DNA of 40,357 nt, taken from JAMLIN01 sp041676645. Its GTDB lineage: Bacteria > Pseudomonadota > Gammaproteobacteria > Burkholderiales > Burkholderiaceae_E. The stretch covers positions 1 to 40,357 of the forward strand of contig JBAYRO010000026.1 in assembly GCA_041676645.1 (NCBI GenBank), written 5' to 3'. The notes below the pieces were generated by a model, which saw only the letters and a program-made list of their open reading frames with translations, was not told the origin of the DNA and made no database searches. Both the position numbers and the translations under genes were made by a program. This document shows, piece after piece, positions 1-10,421 of this stretch (position 1 is its first letter; each line of letters starts with the position of its first letter).

Positions 1-95
1 CATTTCTGCCCCATCATCGCGTCCGGTACTTGCCCGACCACGGCCCGGGAGGCCGATCGGCGGCCGTTGACGCTTGCGCACCCAGGAGGCGCGAC

Positions 96-2992
<2,897 letters not shown>

Positions 2993-2996
<4 letters not shown>

Positions 2997-4102
2997 ACGA
3001 TACGCCGCGCCGACTCGCGCTCGACAACCTGCACCGCGAGCTCGATGCGCGGATGTCGAGCTTTGCCGGCTTCCAGATGCCGATCCAGTATCCGGCCGGG
3101 CTGCGCGCCGAGCACCTGCACACCCGGGCGAGCGCGAGCCTGTTCGATGTCTCGCACATGGGGCAGCTGCGCGTCACCTCGCCCGAAGGCGAGGCCGCCC
3201 TGCATGCCGGCCTCGAGGCGGCGCTGCCGCTGGACTTCGAGGCCTGGCCCGATGGCCTGCAGCGCTACACCCTGCTGCTCACCGACAGCGGTGGCATCGC
3301 TGACGACCTGATGGCGATCCGCCTGCCCGGCGAAGTGCGACTCGTCGTCAACGCGGGCAATCGCGAGGCCGATCTCGTCCGCCTGCGCGCCCTGTGCCCG
3401 ACGCTCGACTTCGAATGGATCGATGCGGCGCTGTTCGCGCTGCAGGGCCCGCGCGCCGAGGAGGTCCTGGCGAGCTTCGACGCCAGTGCGGCGCAGCTGC
3501 CCTTCATGCACGCGGCGGAGCTCACGATCGACGGTGTGCGCTGCCTCACGACACGCTCGGGCTATACCGGCGAGGACGGCTTCGAGATCTCGGTGCCGGC
3601 GCAGGCGGAGGCGATCGCGCGCCGCCTGCTCGCCCACCCGGCGGTTGCGCCGGCCGGACTGGGCGCGCGCGACACCCTGCGCCTGGAAGCCGGGCTTGCC
3701 CTGCATGGCAACGACATCGGACCGGATGTCCTGCCGGCGGAAGCCCGGATCGGGTTCGCGATCGCAGCTTCGCGCCGGCCCGGCGCCGCCAAGGCTGGCG
3801 GGTTTCCCGGCGCCGCGGCACTGGAGGCCGCCGGCAAGCCGTCCCGACAGCTGGTCGGCCTGGTGTCTTCCGAATCGATTCCGGTGCGGGCCGGATCAGC
3901 CATCGTCGATGCCGACGAGAACGAACTCGGCGTGGTCACCAGCGGCACCGTCTCGCCCAGCCTCGGGCATCCGATCATGCTCGCGATGGTCGCCCGTGAA
4001 GCGCTTGCCCGCGAAGGGCTGCGGGCGCGCGTTCGCGAGCGTCGCCCCGAAGTGAGGATCGTGTCGCTGCCGTTCGTCCCCAAGCAGTACAAGCGCAACT
4101 AA
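2993..4102 (+). CDS. gcvT: Aminomethyltransferase, glycine cleavage T-protein
   Basis: T-protein takes the aminomethyl group from H-protein, releases ammonia and forms 5,10-methylene-tetrahydrofolate. The 369-residue product is of normal length and shows family signatures: an N-terminal FAGFQMPIQY segment, LFDVSHMGQ, a central TRSGYTGEDGFEI block, and the C-terminal folate-barrel segment ending VPKQYKRN. The start is fixed by the ATGA overlap with gcvP, giving a gcvP-gcvT operon. The order differs from the common gcvT-gcvH-gcvP, and gcvH does not follow; the next gene is convergent. The identification is secure. Confidence 0.97.
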
Positions 4103-4117
4103 CTCGTGGACGAGCCT

Positions 4118-4672
4118 TCAGATGTACGGATGGTAGTTCTCGCGACGATGGCGCAGGTGCAGCTGCAGGCCGAGGGCGGCCTTGTCCCCGTCGGAAAGCA
4201 GGCGCACCGACATCGGCAGCACCATCGCCTCCTCGAACCGGGCATGGGCCGCATAGGCGACCGCCATGGTCGATATGTCGGCGGGATCGAACTCCACCCG
4301 CCAGCCGTCGGCGAGCCGGCGTAGCAGCGGCTCGATCCGCTCCCAGGTCTGCTCGATGTCGCGATGCTCGCGCGTGAGCCGATTGCACAAGGCATCGACC
4401 AGTGCGGTCTCGCCGGCGCGCGGCGCCGCCCGGCGCATCTCCACGAAGAGCACCTCCTCTTCCTGCCTGTGGTGCTCATAGACCTCGGCGCGGAAGAAAT
4501 CGGCGATCGCCTTCGCCTCGCGGGCCAGGTCGCCAAGCGCATCGGCCGTGCCGCGGGCGGCAAGCTCGTCCGGCAGGCGACGCAGCCGGTCGATATGCTC
4601 GAGGATACCGGCATGACAGTGCCCGAATACCGCCAGGCCATCGTCCAGGGGATTCGGCGATCCATCGGTCAT
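4118..4672 (-). CDS. Hemerythrin-domain (HHE cation-binding) protein
   Basis: This is a four-helix hemerythrin-like protein expected to hold a di-iron site through spaced histidines and acidic residues. Visible ligand candidates are GHCHAGILEHI at the start, EHHRQEEEVLF in the second helix, LTREHRDIE in the third, and HARFEEAMVLP plus LRHRREN near the C-terminus. The start at MTDGSPNPL (184 residues) begins close to the first helix; an upstream start at 4729 would add an unlikely extension. Relatives sense or bind oxygen or repair nitrosative damage, but the exact role cannot be read here. An FNR/ANR-type box lies about 100 bases upstream (4774-4787), which suggests induction at low oxygen or by NO. 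It converges with gcvT, with a 15-base gap. Confidence 0.88.
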   Translation of the reverse strand: MTDGSPNPLDDGLAVFGHCHAGILEHIDRLRRLPDELAARGTADALGDLAREAKAIADFFRAEVYEHHRQEEEVLFVEMRRAAPRAGETALVDALCNRLTREHRDIEQTWERIEPLLRRLADGWRVEFDPADISTMAVAYAAHARFEEAMVLPMSVRLLSDGDKAALGLQLHLRHRRENYHPYI

Positions 4673-4773
4673 GATCCAGGCCTCCGACGCCGTGTCGATC
4701 ACCCGGGCCCGCGATGCGCGCGTGCCCACGACCGGCTTGCGGAATACGCTAGCAGGCGCCCCCGCTGCTACGC

Positions 4774-4787
4774 TTGACCCACATCAA
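4774..4787. promoter_or_regulatory. FNR/ANR/DNR-type operator
   Basis: TTGACCCACATCAA matches the FNR-family consensus TTGAT-N4-ATCAA at nine of ten defined positions. It lies between the divergent hemerythrin gene (start 4672) and KDPG aldolase gene (start 4834). A class II arrangement (box centred at -41.5) would put the hemerythrin transcript start near 4739, with TAGCGT as a poor -10. The plus direction offers no recognisable -10 at the matching position. The hemerythrin gene is therefore the likelier target; this is an inference from spacing. Confidence 0.55.
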
Positions 4788-4833
4788 GCCGATCGGCCCC
4801 CGTGCCACGGCCAGCAGGAACGGAGAACACGCG

Positions 4834-5466
4834 ATGCCGCCTCCCACGAACCGCATCGAGCCCGCTTGCCCGGTGATTCCGGTGATCGTCCTCGATGACG
4901 CCGCCGACGCGGTGCCCCTCGCCCGGGCCTGCCTGGCCGGCGGGCTCGACCTGCTCGAGATCACCCTGCGCACACCGGTCGGGCTCGAGGCGATCCGCCG
5001 GATCGCCGCCGAAGTTCCCGAGGCGCGAGTCGGCGCCGGCACCGTCACCCGACCCGAGGAGTTCGCCGAAGTGCGCGCCGCCGGCGCCCGCTTCGCATTC
5101 TCGCCGGGCTTCGCCGGCGACATGCTCGCCGCGGCGAACGACGCCGGCATCGAGTGGGTGCCCGGCGTCGCGACCGCCTCGGAAGTCATGGCGGCGCAGC
5201 GCCAGGGACTGCGACGGCTGAAGTTCTTTCCGGCCATGGCGGCCGGCGGCATGGCCATGCTCGATGCGCTCGCCGGTCCCTATCCCGAAATCCGCTTCTG
5301 TCCCACGGGGGGTATCGATGCGGATAACGCCGCCGCCTGGCTCGCTCGCCCGAACGTGTTCGCGGTAGGCGGCTCCTGGCCGACGCCGCGCAAGCTCATC
5401 GCCGCACGCGACTGGAACGGGATCACCGCGCTATCCCGCCAGGCGGCAGCCTGCGCGCCAGGTTGA
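4834..5466 (+). CDS. eda: 2-dehydro-3-deoxy-phosphogluconate (KDPG) aldolase
   Basis: This is a class I aldolase of the Entner-Doudoroff type, splitting KDPG into pyruvate and glyceraldehyde-3-phosphate in the cytoplasm. The 210-residue product is the normal size for the trimeric Eda family. The key motifs are present: E42 in LEITLRTP, the Schiff-base lysine K130 in LKFFPA, the phosphate-binding PTGGI, and GGSW near the C-terminus. The ATG at 4834 follows a GGAG about ten bases upstream; the ORF could open at 4774, but that reads through the FNR box. No edd or other sugar-acid gene is adjacent, so a 2-keto-4-hydroxyglutarate aldolase role is also possible. Confidence 0.93.
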   Translation: MPPPTNRIEPACPVIPVIVLDDAADAVPLARACLAGGLDLLEITLRTPVGLEAIRRIAAEVPEARVGAGTVTRPEEFAEVRAAGARFAFSPGFAGDMLAAANDAGIEWVPGVATASEVMAAQRQGLRRLKFFPAMAAGGMAMLDALAGPYPEIRFCPTGGIDADNAAAWLARPNVFAVGGSWPTPRKLIAARDWNGITALSRQAAACAPG

Positions 5467-5492
5467 CGAAGTGACGACTGCGGATCTAGCAT

Positions 5493-5515
5493 AAGATTCA
5501 CTCCTTATGCATCTT
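5493..5515. promoter_or_regulatory. NsrR-like interrupted palindrome in a promoter region
   Basis: A 23-base imperfect palindrome with AAGAT at the left end, ATCTT at the right end, and CA/TG pairs just inside (AAGATTCA...TGCATCTT). The right half, ATGCATCTT, equals the half-site I recall for the NO-sensing repressor NsrR. It abuts TATGAT (5515-5520), a good -10 candidate for the gene starting at 5589, so a bound protein would block the promoter. A nested alternative (GCATAAG/CTTATGC, 5489-5495 and 5504-5510) means the assignment to NsrR is tentative. Confidence 0.35.
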
Positions 5516-5588
5516 ATGATCCGCTGCACTCCGGGCGCCGTGACCGTGAAACCGCCCGCGATCTCCGGATCCTTCACCGGAGGACGAG

Positions 5589-5939
5589 ATGGACACGATG
5601 ACAGCCCACAGGCGGATCGGAAAACATGCGCTGCTGGCGATGACACTGGCAACGGCGATGGCGCTGGGCGGCGCCGGTATCGCTTCGGCCCAGGACAAGC
5701 CGAAAGCCGCGATGAGCGCCGGGCTCACCACCTTGATCACCGAAAGCCCCGAAGCCGGCTTCGCCCTGGCGGTGAAGCTTTCGCAAAAGGGCGTCTCCAC
5801 CGTGCAGACCGATGCCAGCGTCCGGAAATCCCTGCGCCCGGTCTACGCGCACGACCCGGACAGCCTGATCGCCGTCTCGCACGTCGTGGCCACGCATTTC
5901 CAGACCATCGCCGCGGCCAACGACTACTGGCGCAAGTAG
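5589..5939 (+). CDS. Small exported protein of unknown function
   Basis: I do not recognise this 116-residue protein. The N-terminus is a convincing Sec signal peptide: a charged start with Lys and Arg, a hydrophobic run LLAMTLATAMALGGAGIA, and a likely cleavage at ASA-Q (around residue 34). The mature part of about 82 residues contains no cysteine and ends in a Tyr-Trp-Arg-Lys tail; it is likely soluble and periplasmic. GGAGG sits 6 bases before the ATG, and codon use matches the neighbours, so the gene looks real. It stands alone, with its own promoter region containing an NsrR-like palindrome. Confidence 0.75.
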   Translation: MDTMTAHRRIGKHALLAMTLATAMALGGAGIASAQDKPKAAMSAGLTTLITESPEAGFALAVKLSQKGVSTVQTDASVRKSLRPVYAHDPDSLIAVSHVVATHFQTIAAANDYWRK

Positions 5940-5986
5940 AGCCGGCGGCGGTATCGGGCGTGTTTCCCGGTATCGCCCGTCGTGAA

Positions 5987-6481
5987 TCAGGCGCCCGAGT
6001 CGAAATGACGGCGCTGCAGTTCGCGGATCGCATCGGCCAGCTCGGGCGCCGGGCCATCGACACGAACCCCCTCGATGACCTGCTCGATCGGCAGGGTACG
6101 CACGCGCGAACGCGCGACGCCCCATTGCGCCAGCCACTCGCCCAGCTGGGCCGATGAGCTCGCATAGACGATTCGCCCCAGCCCGACCCAGCCGTGGGCG
6201 GCCGCGCACATCGGGCAATGCTCGCCCGAGGTATACACCGTCGCGCTGGCGCGCTCGGCCTGGCGCAGGTGCATGCTCGCCCATCGCGCGATGCTGAATT
6301 CCGGATGATGCGTCATGTCACCGGAAGCCGTCTGGTTGCAATCCTCGAAGAGCACTTCCCCGCTGGCGCCGACAAGCAGCGAACCGAAGGGCGGGTTGCC
6401 GCCGGCAAGCGCCTTCTCGGCGAGTTCGACACAACGTCGCAAATGGCGCAGATCGGTTTCTGTCAGCATCGTCCTGGGCAT
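5987..6481 (-). CDS. Zinc-dependent nucleoside/nucleobase deaminase (CDA superfamily)
   Basis: This 164-residue protein belongs to the cytidine deaminase-like superfamily, close in size to guanine deaminase and TadA relatives. The zinc and catalytic residues are visible: H59 and E61 in HHPEFSIARW (the usual HAE becomes HPE) and C89 and C92 in SGEHCPMC. The segment GGNPPFGSLLV is the substrate-side loop. It is annotated broadly as nucleoside deaminase; guanine, cytosine and modified-base substrates are all possible. A second ATG at 6469 (MLTETD) is an alternative start; no good ribosome site precedes either. The leader just upstream contains a tRNA-like T-arm hairpin. Confidence 0.88.
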   Translation of the reverse strand: MPRTMLTETDLRHLRRCVELAEKALAGGNPPFGSLLVGASGEVLFEDCNQTASGDMTHHPEFSIARWASMHLRQAERASATVYTSGEHCPMCAAAHGWVGLGRIVYASSSAQLGEWLAQWGVARSRVRTLPIEQVIEGVRVDGPAPELADAIRELQRRHFDSGA

Positions 6482-6618
6482 GCCGGCATTGAAGGCCGGG
6501 CGTGGCGGGATCGAACCGCCAGCCTACCCGACCCTTCCCGCATCGGCCAGACGCCCCTTCGTCGCGCGCCATCATTGACTCGGGCAAGCGAACTGGCCGA
6601 AGCTCGGGGCTCCGCACC

Positions 6619-7119
6619 ATGGAGCACCCCGTGTCCGAAATCGATGATCGCCTGCGCGCCCTCGGCCTCGAACTGCCGGCCCCGCTCGAGCTGCCCCCGG
6701 GCGCCAAGCTGCCCTTCCCCTGGGTTCGCATCAGCGGCACGCGGGCCATCGTCTCGGGGCACGGCCCGACCCGTGCCGACGGCTCGCTGGCCGGCCCGCT
6801 CGGCAAGGTCGGGGCGGAGGTGAGTCCCGAGCAGGCCTACGAGGCGGCCCGCCTGACGGGCCTGGCGATCCTCGGCAGCCTGCGGGCCGAACTCGGCAGC
6901 CTCGACCGGATCATCGCCTGGATCCGGGTGTTCGGCATGGTCAATTCGGCGCCGGGCTTCAACCGGCAACCCGCGGTGATCAACGGCTTCACCGATCTCA
7001 TCCTCGAAGTGTTCGGCCCCGAACGCGGCGCCCACGCCCGCAGCGCCGTCGGCCTGGCCGAACTGCCGTTCAACATCCCGGTGGAGATCGAGGCGGAAGT
7101 GGAGATCGCACCGCGCTGA
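6619..7119 (+). CDS. RidA (YjgF/YER057c/UK114) family protein
   Basis: A 166-residue member of the RidA family, whose best-known members hydrolyse reactive enamine/imine intermediates. It shows the family layout in the longer variant with an N-terminal extension: SEIDDRLRALGLELP, then ISGTRAIVSGHGP, then the helical AARLTGLAILGSLRAELGSLDRI, then the C-terminal HARSAVGLAELPFNIPVEIEAEV, which holds the Arg-Ser-Ala-Val-Gly binding signature. The ATG at 6619 is chosen; a GTG at 6631 is an alternative. Its stop directly abuts the stop of the convergent TRAP gene. The substrate is unknown. Confidence 0.9.
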   Translation: MEHPVSEIDDRLRALGLELPAPLELPPGAKLPFPWVRISGTRAIVSGHGPTRADGSLAGPLGKVGAEVSPEQAYEAARLTGLAILGSLRAELGSLDRIIAWIRVFGMVNSAPGFNRQPAVINGFTDLILEVFGPERGAHARSAVGLAELPFNIPVEIEAEVEIAPR

Positions 7120-8160
7120 TCAGGCGTAGCCGAGGTCCTTCATCAGGCCGGCCAGCTTCTCGCCGATCTCCTTTGCCTTCGGCCCCTTGGCCATCTCCTT
7201 GGCAAGGATGGCCCTGGAGGACTCCGCGAACTTCGCCATGATGTCGTCCGGAAACCGCTGCACCTCGACTCCCAGCTTCTCCAGGCCGGTGCGCAGGGCA
7301 ACGGCGTTCTGGTGCTGGTACTCGATCGAGCGCTGGAAGTGTCGCTCCTCGAGCAGGGATCGGAAGATCGTCTGCACGTCGGCCGGCAACTGCTCCCAGG
7401 CGGCGATGTTGATCACATAGCAGTCGTTCGAGATGAGCGCGGTCGGCCGCATGTACACCTTGGCAACCTCCCAGAGCCGAGCCGACAGAATGCCGACGGG
7501 GCCACCCCAGTTGGCGCCGTCGATGACGCCCGTTGCGAGCGACTGGTAGATTTCCGGAGCCGCAATGTGCACGGGGGCGAAGCCGGCCGCATCCAGGAAC
7601 TCGAGCATTGCCCCCGTCGAGCGCACCTTGACGGCGGCAAGATCGTCGCCAGGCTGGATCCTCTCCTTGAGGACCACCTCCTGCGTGAGCGCCTTGTCGG
7701 CCATCATGAAGACGCCCTTCGGCCGCAACTCCTCGTTGAGCGCTTCTTCAAGCCCGAGATTCTTGGTCAGATGCATCATCTCCCAGGGCTCGCGCAGCGT
7801 GCCCGGCACCCCCGCATACATGCCCATCAGGTCCGCTTCACCCAGGTTGTAGCCGGGGTACGTCGTCGCCATGGGAATCACGCCGCGACGCACCATGTTG
7901 AAGATCTCGGGGCCGGTCGCAAGTTCGCCGACCCCGAACAGCTCGAGTTCGAGGCGACCGTCGGTACGCGCCTGGATCTCGCTCGCAAGCACCCCCAGGC
8001 TGTCCTTGAAGGACGCGGACGCCTTCGGGTAATAGGCCTGCAGCTTCCAGCGGATCGTGGGCTGCGCTGCCGCCGACCGGATGATCGCGGGCGACGCCGC
8101 AATGGCAAGCGTTCCCTTGAGCACCGTGCGGCGCCTGAGTTCCCCGTTGAATCTCGACAT
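7120..8160 (-). CDS. TRAP transporter substrate-binding protein (DctP family), Tat-exported
   Basis: A 346-residue periplasmic solute receptor. The N-terminus, RRRTVLKGTLAIAASPAIIRSAAAQ, is a twin-arginine signal (RR-x-x-LK followed by a moderately hydrophobic run and AxA), so export is probably by Tat. The mature start, TIRWKLQAYYP, and the segment ATGVIDGANWGGP resemble the 2-oxo/hydroxy-acid binding branch (TakP-like), in which a tryptophan follows the GxID motif. AAGGAGGAG lies just upstream of the ATG. No DctQ or DctM membrane subunit is nearby, so the receptor is an orphan here. It follows the D-2-hydroxyacid dehydrogenase gene by 74 bases and is probably co-transcribed, which suggests lactate, glycolate or a keto acid as ligand (inference). 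Confidence 0.92.
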   Translation of the reverse strand: MSRFNGELRRRTVLKGTLAIAASPAIIRSAAAQPTIRWKLQAYYPKASASFKDSLGVLASEIQARTDGRLELELFGVGELATGPEIFNMVRRGVIPMATTYPGYNLGEADLMGMYAGVPGTLREPWEMMHLTKNLGLEEALNEELRPKGVFMMADKALTQEVVLKERIQPGDDLAAVKVRSTGAMLEFLDAAGFAPVHIAAPEIYQSLATGVIDGANWGGPVGILSARLWEVAKVYMRPTALISNDCYVINIAAWEQLPADVQTIFRSLLEERHFQRSIEYQHQNAVALRTGLEKLGVEVQRFPDDIMAKFAESSRAILAKEMAKGPKAKEIGEKLAGLMKDLGYA

Positions 8161-8234
8161 CTCCTGCTCCTCCTTGTTGTCGGCCCGGATGGCCATTGGC
8201 GGAAAACATCGATCGCAGCGGCATCGCCGCCGGT

Positions 8235-9647
8235 TCACAGCGCGAAGATCTTCCCCGGGTTCATGATGTCGTGGGGATCGAGCGCCCGCTTGATGCTGCG
8301 CATCATCGCGATCGCGCCATCGCCTGCCTCTTCGCGCAGGAACTCCATCTTGTGAAGACCCACGCCGTGCTCGCCGGTGCAGGTACCGTCCATCGAAATG
8401 GCCAGGCGCACGATCTCGGCATTGAGCCGCTCGCCTTCGGCGACTTCGTCGGGATTGTCCGGATCGATGAGCAGCATGCAGTGGAAATTGCCGTCGCCGA
8501 CATGACCGAGGATGGTGGTCGGCACCGTCGCCCGTTCGAGGATCTCGTGCGCGCCGATCAGGGAATCGGCCAGGCGCGAGATCGGCACGCAGGTATCGGT
8601 GGTGATCGCGCGGGCGCCGGGGCGCAACTGCAGGCCGGCGAAGAACGCGCTGTGCCGGGCATTCCACAGTCGACTGCGATCCTCGGGCCGAGTCGCCCAT
8701 TCGAAATCCTCGCCGCCGTTCTCGCGGGCGAGTTCCTGCACCGTGCGCGCCTGTTCGGCAACGCCGGCCTCGGAGCCGTGGAACTCGAAGAAAAGCGTGG
8801 TCTGCTCGCGCAACTCGAGCTTGCTGTAGGCGTTGATCGCCCGCACCGCGGACGCGTCGAGGAATTCGGAGCGCGCGACCGGCACGCCGAGCTGGATCGT
8901 CTGGATGACCGTATCGACCGCAGCCCGGACCGTCGGAAAGCTCACACTGGCCGCCGACAGGGCCTCGGGCTGCGGATAGAGGCGCACGGTGATCGCGGTG
9001 ATCACCCCGAGCGTGCCTTCGGAGCCGACGAAAAGCCGGGTGAGGTCGTAGCCGGCGGCCGACTTGCGCGCACGAGTGCCCGTGTGGATACGCTCGCCCG
9101 AGGCAGTGACCACCTCCAGGCCGAGTACGTTCTCGCGCATGCTGCCGTAGCGGACCGCATTGGTGCCGGAAGCCCGGGTCGCGGCCATGCCGCCGATGCT
9201 CGCATCGGCTCCGGGATCGATCGGGAAGAACAGTCCCGTGTCCTTCAGGGCATCGTTGAGCTGCTTGCGGGTCACGCCGGGCTCCACCGTTGCCGTCAGG
9301 TCGTCGGCATCGATCGACACGACCCGGTTCATCTGCGAGAGGTCGATGCTGATTCCACCCTGCACCGCCAGCAGGTGTCCTTCGAGCGAGGTGCCCACCC
9401 CGTAGGGGATCACCGGTACCCGATGGCGGGCGCAAGCCGTCACCGCCGCCGCGACATCGTCCGCATCATGGGCATGGACCACGCCATCGGGGGGTATGGC
9501 CGCGAAGGGCGATTCGTCGCGACCATGATGCTCGCGCACCGCGGCGGCGGTCGAGAAGTGCTCGCCGAAGCGGTCGCGCAACTCGTCCATGAGCTCGGCC
9601 GGCACGGGCCGGCGCACGGCCCCGGGCGCGAGGGTGGGATGGTTCAT
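8235..9647 (-). CDS. FAD-linked oxidase, D-lactate/glycolate dehydrogenase type
   Basis: This 470-residue flavoprotein has an N-terminal PCMH-type FAD-binding domain (about residues 45-225, with PYGVGTSLEGH and GADASIGGMAATRASGTNA) and a C-terminal FAD-oxidase cap. The metal or substrate motif GHVGDGNFH and the sequences GEHGVG and NPGKI near the end are diagnostic of the GlcD/Dld group that oxidises D-2-hydroxy acids to 2-oxo acids. GGAGGAG precedes the ATG by 9 bases. It is in one transcription unit with the HAD gene upstream (47-base gap) and the TRAP receptor downstream. D-lactate is the best guess for substrate; glycolate or another hydroxy acid cannot be excluded. Confidence 0.93.
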   Translation of the reverse strand: MNHPTLAPGAVRRPVPAELMDELRDRFGEHFSTAAAVREHHGRDESPFAAIPPDGVVHAHDADDVAAAVTACARHRVPVIPYGVGTSLEGHLLAVQGGISIDLSQMNRVVSIDADDLTATVEPGVTRKQLNDALKDTGLFFPIDPGADASIGGMAATRASGTNAVRYGSMRENVLGLEVVTASGERIHTGTRARKSAAGYDLTRLFVGSEGTLGVITAITVRLYPQPEALSAASVSFPTVRAAVDTVIQTIQLGVPVARSEFLDASAVRAINAYSKLELREQTTLFFEFHGSEAGVAEQARTVQELARENGGEDFEWATRPEDRSRLWNARHSAFFAGLQLRPGARAITTDTCVPISRLADSLIGAHEILERATVPTTILGHVGDGNFHCMLLIDPDNPDEVAEGERLNAEIVRLAISMDGTCTGEHGVGLHKMEFLREEAGDGAIAMMRSIKRALDPHDIMNPGKIFAL

Positions 9648-9694
9648 GACGAAACTCCTCCAGTGGGCGCATCGTCGACGATACACCGGGACTG

Positions 9695-10330
9695 TCAGTG
9701 GCGCCCGGCCGCCTCGATGATGTCGAGCGCCTGCGCGATATCGGCCGGTTCGCGTACGCGCACCGCCTGCAGGCCGGCGAGCCGCGCGCCTTCGACATTC
9801 TCGACGAGATCGTCGAAGAAAAGAATCTGGCCCGGCGCACAGCCGATCAGGGTGGCGACATCCAGGAAAGCCTTGGGCTCCGGCTTGCGCCGGCCGATGT
9901 CGCAGGAAATGAAGCTGTCGGCGAAGATCGTGAGCATCTTCGAATGCCGCGCCGTCCAGTGTTCCCGATGCGTGCGGTTCGAATTGCTGAAGAGATAGAC
10001 GGGCCGCATCGCGGCGGCCCGCTCGAGCTGGGCGCGGGCCGCGGGAATCGCCTTGCCCAGGCGCGCATTCCAGCCGGCCGCCATCGCGGCATCGTCGAGC
10101 TGCAGGCCGAGCCGGGTGCGCAAGGCCTCGAAGAAGGCCGGCTCGCTGATCTCGCCGCGCTCGTGTCGCATGAAATCGTCCTTGCAGATCGTTCGGCCGC
10201 GCAGGAGCATCGGATCGAGACGGGCCGCCCTGGCCCAGTGCTCGTAGGAGCGCTGCGGGTCGATCTCGATGAGCACACCGCCGAGGTCGAAAAGCAGCAC
10301 CCGCACCACATTCGTGTCGATAATGGGCAT
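9695..10330 (-). CDS. HAD-superfamily hydrolase (HAD-IA phosphatase)
   Basis: A 211-residue haloacid dehalogenase-like hydrolase. Motif I is LLFDLGGVL near residues 10-18 (the second Asp of the usual DxD is replaced by Gly, as in the YihX-like group). Motif II is LFSNSN, motif III is RRKPEP, and motif IV is ILFFDDL. An alpha-helical cap sits between motifs I and II. The start at 10330 (MPIIDTN) is chosen; an ATG four codons upstream (10342) is equally possible, and neither has a clear ribosome site. It is the first gene of the minus-strand group with the FAD oxidase and TRAP receptor. A small phosphorylated sugar or organic acid is the likely substrate. Confidence 0.88.
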   Translation of the reverse strand: MPIIDTNVVRVLLFDLGGVLIEIDPQRSYEHWARAARLDPMLLRGRTICKDDFMRHERGEISEPAFFEALRTRLGLQLDDAAMAAGWNARLGKAIPAARAQLERAAAMRPVYLFSNSNRTHREHWTARHSKMLTIFADSFISCDIGRRKPEPKAFLDVATLIGCAPGQILFFDDLVENVEGARLAGLQAVRVREPADIAQALDIIEAAGRH

Positions 10331-10421
10331 CGGACAGTCCATTCGACAGCTTCGATGGCGCGCATTGTCGTGGATAGCGGCAGCCGCGTCCATGCGCGAA
10401 GTCAACGACGGAGATGAAATC

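Noticed and set aside
1..95. Glycine riboswitch or upstream gene end before gcvP
   Set aside because: The 95 bases show no tandem aptamer core and no recognisable protein; too short to decide.
5940..5986. Terminator after the small exported protein gene
   Set aside because: CGGGCG/CGCCCG arms of 6 bp with a long loop and no T-run; too weak to call.
6481..6600. Possible complete tRNA gene
   Set aside because: Only the T-arm is canonical; D-arm, anticodon arm with proper loop and CCA are missing and length is about 61.
8196..9998. 600-codon plus-strand frame opposite the FAD oxidase gene
   Set aside because: The minus strand carries a complete oxidase with diagnostic motifs; the plus frame has none.
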